Shown: positions 23,901-35,000 of the stretch, piece by piece
Numbering within the stretch: the first letter of the stretch is position 1
Layout: every line of letters starts with the position of its first letter
NCBI GenBank assembly: GCA_003260075.1
Contig: QLIY01000060.1
Location: 1 to 64,000, forward strand
Direction: 5' to 3'
DNA: 64,000 nt
Origin: Phallusia mammillata
Taxonomy: Eukaryota; Chordata; Ascidiacea; Phlebobranchia; Ascidiidae
The notes under the pieces: generated by a model
What the model saw: only the letters and a program-made list of their open reading frames with translations
What the model was told of the DNA's origin: nothing
Database searches by the model: none
Made by a program: the position numbers and the translations under genes

Positions 23901-26900
23901 GACGCCGACCTCTGACCCACATTAGTCGCTTGATGTCGCCAATATCGTTTGAAACAACGTGAGTAAATCCGGTGGCCGCTCCCCCTTCCTGCAAAAATGC
24001 GATTGGCTTGGATATGATGATTTGTCAGAGAGCAACAAATGACGAAACTGCCATATCTAAAATTTGTGTACCTATTCCAGTAAAATAACAATGGTGCTGC
24101 ATGATGGTATGAGTTTTTAGAATACAATGGACAATAGTCTTAAACTAGAAAATTAGGGCGTGCATAGGTTTGAAGGTTTAACCTAAAATAATACACCTTT
24201 TCGGACTGGCATGCAAATTTATTTATGATGGTTGGTCTGCGTGTGCATTTAACATAAGTGTTTCACAAATTATGAAAATATGATTGTCCAACCATCACTA
24301 AATGCACAAATCATGACTGGTCTGGCAGGACAACTCATGTACCTAATGTTTGTATACATAACATTTTTTATTAACATTGTAGGCCAATGTAGAAGTTATG
24401 TATACTTCGTATTTTAAATGTTATGCACTTTACAAGGACACTAATTTATTTTCTGAACTTCTAACAAGGGACCTTCCATCTTTTAGTCATGTTATTGAGC
24501 GCCTACCCTTACGGCTTATACAAACACACATCATGTAATTTTGACTTCGTTCACGTTTTATGGCTTTAAACTTGTTTGCTAACAACTGCCCTTACCGGTC
24601 TGTTGACGAATTAAACCCTGATTTTAACACTGCGCTGCCGAGAGTAACTACCATCAAGCTCCCAAATGCAATTTTTCATGTGTGGACAACAAAACTTGGA
24701 AGTCTAAAAATGCCAATGGGAATAGGTATTTGTTGTTAATGATGTTCTACCATTGCTGTATTGTTGGCCGTGCGTACTTTATTTGGCACAAAAATTCAGT
24801 CCGACAAAAATTAAGGATACTGCCATTTGTTGTTCAATGTTATGTATGTACCAACACAGGAATTTTGATAAAATGTTAAAAACCTATGGCAGAACATATT
24901 TTTCGGACAAGCTGGTGTATTTGATGCTGTTCAGGTGCCGTTATTCATTACAATGCATGGCCTTGAGCCTTAAATTGTTTAATTATTAAAGCGGATGACC
25001 GGAGAACCTTCCACCGTTCTTAACCTGATTCCCAGGATCTGTGTGGGAATACAGGCACAGAAGCAAACGCTCATGCATATTTTATCGTATGTTTAAGGCA
25101 GTGATGACGATTCCACGCATTTCTGATACATTTTGTATCGACAGCCAAACACTGACATACGTTGTATGTGTTACACACAAACAGAGAGCACAAAGAACAT
25201 TTATAGCATATATGTTGGGCATATTTTTTGTATATAGGTACAATATGGCTATCTACTTGCTTAGTGTATGTGCTACAGATAAAGCGCAAAAAGAACATAT
25301 ACAGTGGGCATAAGCCTATGTGTGACCTTAGCCTGAACATCTAAAGATGCCAAACGTTATTTGGGACTTGTGTGTAGGCGAATACACATGAAACGTAAGA
25401 GGGATCATTTGATACAACATGCGCAACGTTAATGCATGTCGTTTTGTAGCTACTCAAACCTTTAAAACACGATAATGAAAGAAAACAAACCTGATATTTA
25501 ATGGCAGGCTTAAAGTAGCCACAGAACATGGCCGATTCGTATCCTTGGGTTTCCCTGTGTTGCACTGGAAGTCCACCCAGACTGTCATCCAACTTAGTGG
25601 CATGGATTGCACAAGCTCCATACTCGTCCTGGCTGCTGTCCTTGCCTGCAAAACCACAAAATATAAAATGCATTACACATATTTGGCTCTATTTCTAACA
25701 ACACATATTCATTCCTAGGATTAGCCCTGCCTAAAGGTTTAACGCAGACAAGCGATTTACGATATTCATGTATGATTGGTATAGTTCAACTGTATAACCA
25801 CAGGCGGTAAGGCAAAGGCTATAGGAAAATCTAACCTGTGGTGGGATTTAAACTTACGACTGTTCCCTATCTAGCCCGCGGTTTGCCACATGTGATAACG
25901 TTTGGTAGACCGACTTGATTCGGTATACATCGCCTAGGCCTGGTGCAGTATGACATTTTTTTACAAAAGGTAAATTTAATTTAGAGTTCAGTGGTGCAAC
26001 GGTTTTGTGTCAAAGGTGTGAAAGCGCCACTGAAGTAAGCCTTATATATTTAGAACTGTCAAGGTTAAAACGACCCGGTTGCAAAATCGATACAAAAGGT
26101 CAATTGTAATTTGCGTCAAACCTAACCGATGCTGAGGAAAGCTAGCTCGAATAATCGCACACCTACAACACAGTATAGTTTGCAATCGCAGTTCAGCTCC
26201 AAAAAGGGTCAAGGTTTCAATGTGATACGTTTACAGTTTGAGAGATTATTACATGGGTGGGCATCATTCAAAAATCCATCGTAAAAGATGCACAAACGGC
26301 ATACGCATGGACCAGGTTTACCACACTATCTTATATTATTGTTTAGTTTTGCGTAATACATAGGGGGTTGAATTATTTTTTTTCGACAGTCCACAGTTTT
26401 TCTATTTATGGTTCAAAATCAAACATTACCAGACCACAAACGATGTTAAGGGTTAAATTGCGACCAGTAGATAGGCTTCTAACCCTGCCTTCCGCTAAAA
26501 TACAGACGTGATTTAGGTTACTATACATAATTTTGTGTGTACAAGGCAACCGAAACATGTGTCAGCGACATATGCTGGATAGAAAAGAAATATAAATTGA
26601 AAGGTATTGACATGGGCTGTTAGGGTAAACAACCACCCCACTGTTTCTGTATGTATGGTGCACACAAACGGGTGATGATAAGTCAAAACTGAAAGTCGAA
26701 AACATACTCGGTTAAGTTTCACCAGGAACTTAAGGTCATTGCCTTGAACAAAACGTATTCATCTTATTATTAAAGCGTGTCAACAAAACTATTGTCACCA
26801 TTGCCAAATATTCGACAGTTATAGTCAATGAACAAAGGAAAGGAATGTTGGTTATTCACTGGGCAAAATTAGTCGACATTGCGAAATTTGATATTAAACG

Positions 26901-28836
26901 GGGTAATAGTGACTGAGAGAGTATTTTGTGTAGTACTGTTGTGAATGTCGGTAAACGTATCAACATATCTCTTTGACTTTTGGAAACACAACTGTTAAGT
27001 GGAGTGACATTTCCTGGTGTAGTTAGGTTGTGTGCTCTTAAAGATCACTAACACTGCGCAGCATTGAACGAATGCCAACTAATTTGCATATTGTACATGA
27101 AGCGAAAGAGTTTTATTTTTAGACAGCGGCCATAAAAGCTACAAATGACGTGCCAATACAGGCATTTTTATTAAAGTACATGTTTTAAGCTATAACCCCC
27201 AAAACGCAAATCATAGCTATTTTGTTTAAAAATAATTTATCGGTAATGTCCAATGGGCACTTTCCAAAAACCACCGGAATTTTATTAAAATACAGGTTTT
27301 AAGCGATTTCCCCAAAAAACGCAAATTAAAGCTATATTGCACAAAATGAATTTATTTATTTGTTAAAAACGATTTATATTGATGTCATGAAACGTTTTTG
27401 ACTTTTCAGCTGCAAGTTGCTGAAAACATTACTGTCTCAAGTTACAAGTAAGTGATAATTCAGTGACAGGTAATGTCCTGTCCGGTAAGCCAATCATATA
27501 TTTGTATTGGGCAGCCAACCGATCTGGAACCTTCCTCCTACGTAATGAATACAAACAAAAGGAAGGAGTCTACACGACGACCGGAAACAGTGAACTGAGT
27601 GCCATGACGTCATGAAATTTATCCGCATAAGGCTTTGTATTGTTATTAATATCTTGTAAGTTATAACCAAACGCATATTTTAACACATGCAAAATGCTGC
27701 AGATGTATAAGGGTAATAAAAATCATGTGGTTTACGAGCCTTGTTAATACGATGCAAACGGGACATTTTACATTTAATAGTCAGTTGTACGCCTCCGTGG
27801 CAAATCACACGCTATTACAGCAGTTAAACCTCACCGCAAAACAAGATTCGAAGTTAAAATAGGAACTTATAAACGACATATTACATGTCGTTACAGCTAT
27901 TCTAAATCAAAATTCACACAAACAGGTGTTGCGGGTGAAAGATACATCAGAAGTTTGGTTTTACTCCATAGTTTCTTTAGAGTTAGTGTAAAATATCAAC
28001 AGCGCCTGGCCTGGTACGTTAGTATTTTCCACCCACTATCAAACATCAACAAGGTTCATGCTGGTGCCTTGTCACTCCAATGGGAATTGTTAGAACTCGT
28101 TTGTCATATAGGCGAATATAGCATCGTATCTCCCATGGGGCAAGCACTAATCCGTGAGGACTACTTTAAGAAAGACTATAGTTCTAAAACTTCAAACATT
28201 AAATAGTCATGAAAAATGTTTAAACAGGAAATGAAACGAAACCGAAGTTTGCACAGCTGCAAATAGGATATATTTTACCTCAAAAACGATAGCGTGTTTT
28301 GTGTTTACGTACTCAAGCATGCAATTCACCTTATTACCACATCCTTGATAGTATACACACTTACTTCACGACCTAATGTGCCTTGGCGGCCACTGAACAC
28401 TGTCCCAAAACTGTGGGTTTGATTATTTTTGCAGGTCCTTACAGCCAACGCACGTAGGCAGGCTTGCAAAGCATATATTGATCTCCCTGCTGAACGACCC
28501 TTGGGGCTAAGAACCGGTACGCTGTAATTTAATCAATCTTACCTATCCACATATGCAGATCGTACGTAGCGTTTCCCTTGGAGTCTTCCTTCTTGTTCAT
28601 TACAATGTAGGAATCTCCACTGAAAAAGTAACCATACTGGGTGCGAGGAATCTCGACCATTTCGAACTTCTCGATTCTCCATATCTAGGCAAAATTAAAG
28701 CACACATACATTTACAAAGACCAAACCAAATCACAAAAAAAACAAAGTTTTAAATGCCTAAATAGTGTGTACAGATTACAGACTGTTTGGCCGACGTAGA
28801 ACATGCAAAACTTACGGTAAGTGTTGAGCGACCCAT
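14978..28836 (-). CDS. GSN: Gelsolin (six-domain Ca2+-dependent actin-severing protein)
   Basis: Sixteen exons: 28816-28836, 28543-28684, 25491-25645, 23824-23988, 23477-23611, 22737-22841, 20795-20936, 20117-20260, 19471-19631, 18702-18929, 17476-17597, 16792-16925, 16324-16475, 15609-15759, 15130-15278, 14978-15004. All junctions are GT-AG and the total is 2,133 nt (710 aa). Gelsolin severs, caps and nucleates actin filaments. The model covers domains G1 ([10 protein letters not shown]), G2 (RLMWVRGRR), G3, G4 ([20 protein letters not shown]), G5 ([11 protein letters not shown]) and G6 ([10 protein letters not shown]). The first exon encodes MGRSTLT with no signal peptide, so this is a cytoplasmic form; that exon is the least certain. 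The protein stops at GWDHELWA, without the C-terminal latch helix of vertebrate gelsolin. In the G1-G2 linker the lysine pair of the phosphoinositide-binding motif is Gln-Glu. Partial copies of exons 5 and 9 flank poly-C tracts. Confidence 0.92.
15830..16045 (+). mobile_element. tRNA-derived SINE-like element in gelsolin intron
   Basis: Within the intron between 15,759 and 16,324, a segment contains a tRNA-like anticodon arm (CTTGTGATCACAAGG) followed by a B-box-like GGTCATTGATTCTAATCC. The roughly 150 bp downstream have no coding character. It resembles the 5' part of a tRNA-derived SINE. I cannot name a family. Confidence 0.4.
17152..17359 (+). mobile_element. hAT-type MITE, left part
   Basis: It begins CAGTGGTGGGATTCAGCCGG and carries the internal unit (AGCGAACCGGTTAGCATTAC) twice (about 17,216 and 17,262). 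The right terminus is degraded. A second copy of the right end lies at 17,673-17,803, and gelsolin exon 11 (17,476-17,597) lies between the two. Confidence 0.7.
17673..17803 (+). mobile_element. hAT-type MITE, right part
   Basis: The segment after the C10 tract (17,663-17,672) carries the same internal unit and ends TCTCACCACTG, the inverted complement of the family's left end. Bases after it (tttactgt) match the left flank of the 17,152 copy at seven of eight positions, fitting an 8-bp hAT target duplication. The right end is repeated after the C10 tract at 17,857-17,866. Confidence 0.65.
17740..17980. repeat. Roughly 110-bp tandem copy at a C10 joint
   Basis: The sequence from about 17,748 (GAAAAATATGACTTTTGTGA) to about 17,855 restarts immediately after the C tract at 17,857-17,866, with three or so substitutions. 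Confidence 0.75.
18103..18760. repeat. Roughly 325-bp tandem copy including part of gelsolin exon 10
   Basis: The unit starting ACCCATATAAGCATTTGCGG (about 18,103) ends at the C tract 18,428-18,437 and restarts after it. The upstream copy therefore includes a truncated copy of the 3' part of the exon at 18,702-18,929 (about 18,371-18,427, coding for the same [13 protein letters not shown] stretch on the minus strand). Only the 18,702-18,929 exon is complete. Confidence 0.8.
18950..19275. repeat. Degenerate minisatellite (CCATTTTATCCAGTA units)
   Basis: About fifteen imperfect copies of a unit near aaCCATTTTATCCAGTAt follow one another, with spacing varying from about 16 to 35 bp. It lies in the gelsolin intron between 18,929 and 19,471. 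It has no coding phase and no inverted-repeat ends. Confidence 0.7.
19278..19440. repeat. Roughly 78-bp tandem copy at a C tract
   Basis: The unit TTCCATGTTTTGAGAGATGG ends at the tract 19,356-19,366 and restarts directly after it, nearly identical. Confidence 0.75.
20343..20543. mobile_element. Foldback (MITE-like) element
   Basis: AGTTTATAGAGCTCTTCT at 20,343 is the perfect inverted complement of the sequence ending at 20,543. Complementarity continues inward through CAGGTCGCCT (about 20,400) and AGGCGACCTG (about 20,475). A shorter relative with the same GAGCTCTTC arms is at about 37,059-37,116. No coding capacity. Confidence 0.65.
21362..21382. repeat. (ACGC)n microsatellite
   Basis: A short run of CGCACGCACGCACGCACACA in a gelsolin intron. 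No other significance seen. Confidence 0.8.
22421..22730. repeat. Roughly 150-bp tandem copy at a C10 joint
   Basis: The unit GGTGTATAGTTTACGTAACT (22,421) ends at the C tract 22,570-22,579 and restarts after it. By eye there are about eight substitutions in 150 bp. The second copy leads into gelsolin exon 6 (22,737-22,841). Confidence 0.85.
23143..23232 (-). pseudogene. Truncated second copy of a gelsolin exon
   Basis: It encodes the same peptide as the exon at 22,737-22,841, beginning [10 protein letters not shown] after a TTACAG acceptor, but is cut at its 3' end by the C tract 23,133-23,142 and so lacks the last coding bases and splice donor. The downstream copy is complete and in phase with the neighbouring exons. 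This is most likely the other haplotype left unmerged. Confidence 0.8.
25646..28542. other. Large first-domain intron of gelsolin with SINE-like piece
   Basis: A 2.9-kb intron. At about 25,830-25,960 lies a SINE-like fragment related to 5,281-5,400 (GTGGTGGGATTTAAACTTAC and a minus-strand ATACCGAATCAAG motif). The AT-rich remainder shows no exon that fits gelsolin. Short ORFs at 26,513, 27,494 and 27,955 look random. Confidence 0.5.
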
Positions 28837-31800
28837 AGCTGAAAATTCAATACCAACTAAGCAGCTTCCAAAACAACACTAAAATGTTTTCTGAAAAAAA
28901 AAAACTGTCAATTAAAGTGCACTGAAAGCTTCAGTTCTGTCAGTAGGATTCACGGCCCCAACATAAGTCTCTTATCTGTTAAAGCCAGAGTCAAAAAAAA
29001 AACGCAGCATGCAGAGTTGCAGACAATATAACAACGTTCTAATCATTACACGATAACAAAGGATACTGACGTCACAAAGCATGCCCCCGAATAAGGCAAA
29101 AATTGTTTATGGTACTAAAACGAAAAAAAAACAGCAGTAAAATTCGTAGTGTTACTGAATGCTGACTCTCTCAGCATAGCTAACTGACTTGAACGTTAAG
29201 CTTTTATCTATAGGTCTACTTAAAGTATATAAGAACTACTGCTTTCGTCCATAACATTTGTGACAAGTGACAACCGCAAGTTTTACAGATGGTGTATTTG
29301 CAATTTTGCATAAATTGCATGCAATGGTATTGTTCTTTAAAATATCAAAAGTTGCCATCATCACTAAACATTCAACACTTTTAAACCACAGCTATGAACA
29401 AGCTAAAACTTATACTGGCTATCAAAAACTCAGTTTACAATCTGTGCGAAAAAGTTCTGCCCAGCAACGCTATCACACAATACAAACGCTTACTGCTGTG
29501 ATCTGCAGACCTGATCGATACAAGTATCAGGCGTTTCCGTTGGCTGCACACGCGCAGAGAAAAAAGGCAATTATCATCGCCATGAAGGTTTCTCCACAAA
29601 TCATTTGCCGGAGTACCTGGCATAAAACTTTATTATTGTTATGTCTGAAATTCAAAAGTTGATTCTTCGGTCCAAGATAACAGTTTACTAAAGTTTTCAT
29701 CTTGAACGACAATATGTCCAATGCAAGTTTGATTTTTAGGTCAAGGGCATACAAAATGCGTACAATAAACTCGGTGTACATACAATAACTTGTGCATTGA
29801 GATTAGGCCTACACCAGCACTGTTGTTTGTGTTTAGCGCTTTGACTGATTCATATGCCACCTTACTCACTGTTCTTTGTTTTTGGCAAACATGTGTTTTG
29901 ACTACAAGACCTAAAAAGGGTTGCTGCCGACCGGTCACCGCCCTTCCTAGATTTTGATCTTTATTTAGGGTGAATGAGTAAAATGCCAAAGCATGACTGT
30001 TAAATGCGTGAAATACCATGGCACTGAAATTTCGGCAACTAATCGCGCTTTGCAAACGAAGTACGCATGTTTCAGTGCAGCAAAATGTACGTAATGCCTA
30101 AACTTCATTGACAGCCTAATTTGCAAGTAGGCTAATCACGTAACGCCAAAAATGAAATCTACTTTTTGTTTTCATTGTGAAACAGGACCGTCAAATGGTC
30201 TCAATTTAGTTTTGTAAGCTAAAAAATAGTAAAGATACCAGAATTACTTCAGTGAAATACAAACTTATATGTCTTAGGGAAACGACTTACGACTTTAAAC
30301 TTACCAAAGTTTGCACTTTACAGTCTGTTATTATACGCGTCCGTTGTCCTAGCCTCAGCTGGTTATTTGTGCTTAAACAATATACCACACATGGTTTAGA
30401 TCTAGGTTGTTTGAATAAATGCATTTTGTTACAAGCAAAGTCAAACGCTGTTGATCTACAAAAACAGATTAGACAGTGAATTTTAACACAAACATAAAAA
30501 GTATGAGGCAAAAATATTTTTATTGTAAACATTTTTTATTTTAATTTTTCACATGTAGAATAAGCGTTTTTTTGTTTAATTGCTGGAATGTAAGTGGATA
30601 AACTTATTGTGTGTCGACTTATTCTTGCTATTGTTTTACAGGTTCCGGATGCTAAAAATACGAACGTTATGTTTCCACTTTTAAACAATAGACAGAACAA
30701 CAGAGGCTCAATTAAAGTTTCCTTCTTCAATACAAAAACAATCAATGCAAGTCACGAACAATCTTCCGCTAGTACGTCAGTTCCCATTCGATGAGCCAGT
30801 TACGCAAATCACGCACTAGCAGTTCATGAAAAGGCAAACTATACAGAAAGTCATGAGAGCTGCACGTTTGGTCTCTACCACGGATGACGCATTAGTTAAT
30901 TATACTTAATCAAAAAACGTAATTAAAGCTGGGTTTCCATTTGGTATACACGCTCATAGCCTGTTCTACAAACTTTAAAGCAGACTACCTTACTCACAAT
31001 TTAACTAATCCATACAGTTTACATTGTAAACAAATTTATCTTACTTAATAGCAACTACTTTATTCAACTCAACTTAACAACTTCGAGTCTAAAACAGTCA
31101 CTTGCAAATCAATTACGGGAAATAGACCATATGGCTACATATTACAAACCACTCTAAAAACAAGTTTAAAATTGCCGGTCTACCAATAATCATGTTGCGT
31201 CCAATCGCCCAGGAAACATACCATATTTTGTACTACCAAAGCACTTGTAAAGCTCATACTACCGAAAAGCATCTCCCCCGTTCAAATGTCAACAAAATAC
31301 TGTTCGATATTGAAATTCTTGTCAATTTAAACAGCAATATTCGTACCCAAACCACCTGGACATTCGCTATTTAAAAACAACACAGCATTTGCGATTTAGA
31401 AAAGGCTAAAAATACAGGACTTAAGCCAATTCTCGGTTTACCATCGTAAAGTAAAAATCACGAAGGAATCGTTCCCGCAACCTATTCAACCATTGTACCG
31501 CAGTCAAATTTATGATAACTCCAAGGTATGATTAGTGTAACTCCCAAATCATAATAACTCCCAAATATGTTTGGTTTCATTCTCTAAATAAGTGCTCTGT
31601 TAATATGTATGTGCATTTGCTCGAGCAAGGAACTGTAGGATTTTATTGCAGGTTGTTTGATTGCACTAATTCAGTGTCGTGTGTTATCACTTTAAATGCG
31701 CTGAAGCAACTTAATTGCGCTTTAAACAAATTGAAGAAAGGTTCAGACAATCAATACATTAAATACAGCTCTGATTTTGCTTGATTATAGAATTATGGCT

Positions 31801-32042
31801 TGGTTGGGGTTCAGAAAATTTTGCTAAACTTGCATATAGCTTTATGATATTAAAAAGCGTGGTGACATAGAGAACACTTTTTATTCATGTGCCGGTTACC
31901 GTTCGATTGCCTAGCACTTGCAGCCGAGCTTGGCGGCAAAATTGTGCTCCGAGGCTAATTGATCGCATTCCGCGCTTTATTCATAAGCAGTCTCCTCACA
32001 AACACGTGTTTCAGATTGAAGTTTGATTTCAGCTCAGTCAAC
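28837..32042. promoter_or_regulatory. Divergent intergenic region between gelsolin and the ZP gene
   Basis: The two genes are head to head, about 3.2 kb apart, so their promoters should lie here. I recognise no additional exon or RNA gene. An acceptor-like TTTTCAG immediately precedes the proposed gelsolin ATG, and TTGATTTCAG precedes the ZP-gene ATG by ten bases. Confidence 0.4.
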
Positions 32043-35000
32043 ATGAGGTAGGCGTCGTTTTTTGTCTTGCTATTCTGTCCTGATTTAAGTTAATTAATAT
32101 TATGTTCCTTTTGCAGTTATTTGGTGTTCCTGTTTGTGTTTCTGGTTTCTGGAGTATTTGCAGGTACGTCGAAGCAAGACTGTGATTGTGCTAGCGCACA
32201 AGGTAATGGATTACTAAATTTATAAGATTGGTGTGAAAACTATTCAAGGAGAAAAATACTGGATAAAACGCATTTTAACTTTTCAACATGTTTTCCTTAA
32301 AACACTAAACTTTTAGAACAATAAATACGGATCTGTTCATAAGTTCAATGATGAAAATAACGGCCCCAAAAGACGTAAAAATTGACATGCTTTATTGTTC
32401 AAACGTTTAAGCAAATGCTTATGTCATCATCAGTGATATGAATGGTCACATCAGTTACACCCGTTTATATCCATTTGAGTCACGTAAAAGATTGATAAAA
32501 CATGTGTTTCACACGCATGTCGCTTTTTACGTCTATTTGTGTTGTTATTTTCATCATAAAGAATCTATGTTGTTTTACGATCTTTACAATTGCTAAATAA
32601 TATCACAGTTAAGTCTAAAGGTTGCACTTTGGTGGTGATATGAAAAGGGTTATGTTTCGAAAACCTTTACAACTAGTCGCATCACTGACACGTTAAATAA
32701 CAAGTTGTGTTTTTCTTACCAAAGAAGCCCCAGCAAATCTCGATGTAGAATCCCAATTGACTGGTAGAGCACTTGCTACTGCGGACGATGCCGATGGTTT
32801 CAATTATACCGAGGACGAAGGCTCGGGGGCTGAAGGGAGAAGTACTGTTCAATTGGAAGACGGAGGTGTCAATATTCTTATTTTTACACTTTTGTTTCTA
32901 GGACGAGTAAATCACAACAATTAAACAAGGGCCTTGTTTAACTAAACCCAACACGTTATTTTTAGAATGCATACTGAAGGAAAAACAGATGGATGTTGTG
33001 TTTTTGATCGACTTGGGCGTGCAATCAGGCCCACACAGTGTCCAATTTTTTACAGAATATATAATGTCAGTTCTTCGACTTTTTGACATTGAAGATCGTA
33101 ATACAAGGGTAGGAGCATAAACTTTACACTTTCAAAGAAATTAAGATTAACTCGTAATGATTACAATTCCGGCATGGTAAAGAAGCCTACAAACATTTTG
33201 CCTCGAGTAATTTGGCTACGTTTTATTCCTTCTAACTTATCTAACATTTTAGAAATCCTACGTGTTCTGATTAAGCATACACACATATATATATATATAT
33301 ATATCAGGTAGCGCTCGTGACATATGGTTCAAATTCGTTGGACGGTTTGGTGATTTTGGGCTTGCGAGAAGGCAACAACCATCGAGCAATTCAGCTGAAA
33401 CTTCAGGAGCTCATAAAAGGCTTCTACACCTTCAGTCTTTCTAGAGCTTTGCGGAAGGCTGGTTCCATATTTGCTACCAGCCCCAGAGCAGCACAAAAGG
33501 TCTGACTTTTTATCGTTTGATACAGTTTGGTTAAATCGAAACGCTACGTTATACGGCGTTTTAAGAGTTGGTTAGATGGTATAAAGCTACTGACGCGGTG
33601 CCTCCTAGGAGATCCAAAAGTGCTTAATTTTCGATAGGTGGCGCAAAGAGCTGAATTATTTATTTAGCGGCTAAAGAGGGTTGGTTTAGGATGCAAATGT
33701 TTAAAAATTTTACATTAGTAACTAATTTTTTGGGTTAGTTTTATTGAATTTTAAATGCTAATACCTTACCCCGACCCTAATAGCCCTAACCGTTAGCATT
33801 TTTGAGATATACCGTTTTAAAAATTAGGCACTTTTGGATCTCCTATGAAGCACCACCCCCCCCCCTTTGAGATATACCGTTTTAAAAATTAGGCACTTTT
33901 GGATCTCCTAGGAAGCACCGCGTCAGTAGCCCTACCTGGTTAGATAAACTGAGTTTCCCCTGAATTCCTTAAATATCTGTTTTAAAAACAAATTTTCATT
34001 CTGAGAAACTACAACTAAATGAGAATGCAAAACAAACCTTACAATTATGCGCTACGTTTAGACTTTTAGAGCATTGCTTTCCAACCTTTATCGACGAAAT
34101 CGTCCCTTAACAATTCAAACAAATTTCATTCCTCCCTAATATACTACATAGTAGAACCATACAAGAATCATTGTAAGTATTAAAGTAAAATCCACCCTAA
34201 GTTTTAAAATTCTTCTTCGGTTGGGAACCACGACTTTAGAGAAATACGTATATTTGTCTTTAATTAATGTTCTACCACCATTTACAGCTCGTGTTCGTCA
34301 TTACTTTCACGCCGATGGTTGGAAGTGCGGAACTGGCAGAGATATTGGCGGCTGGGAGGGCACTAGGATCTGGAGTGTCTATATACCTCGTCGCAATAGA
34401 CGGAGCATCAAGCGACCACCTTCTGGCTCAGTTAATGCTCAATCGAAACATGTTTCGGGGTTCTTACAAAATTACTCAAGATTATGATATACTGGACATT
34501 GTGGAAAGAACGCAAGACGCCCTTAAGCAGCAGTTAGTAGCTGATTTTTTTTCTAAACGGCTTTTAAGCAGTACAATAAAGTCTTTTAGTTTGTACACCG
34601 GTTATTTGCATATATCGCTAAAATGCATAGGGATTGTAAGTCCTAAACTCATCATTTGTTAGGAATTTAGGAAAAAATCTATTATTTTGGTTAATTGCAC
34701 AAAACAAAACTTATGCGATAAACCAGGTTCGTCTATATATACTTTTATTTGTAAAAGTAGCACTTATCATGTTATTGACCTGGTAGTGTTTTGTAGTTTG
34801 TTTTTAGTGTGTATAGATATGGTAATTTCATTTTCGTTTAATCAAGGTATCGGTGCGACGAATGCACCACGAATCAATGTCCAAGATATCAAAGCTGCAC
34901 ATCCGTGGGAGGACAAACAGTTTGTGTGTGTAATCTTGGATACGTTGATGGATACTGCAGTGATACTGGTAAATCTGTAGAGAGTATTTAAGAAATACAA

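Noticed and set aside
34847-34968. Reading of this exon as GIGATNAPRINVQD
   Set aside because: The other frame gives a cysteine-rich EGF-like unit (YRCDECTTNQCP) consistent with phases on both sides.
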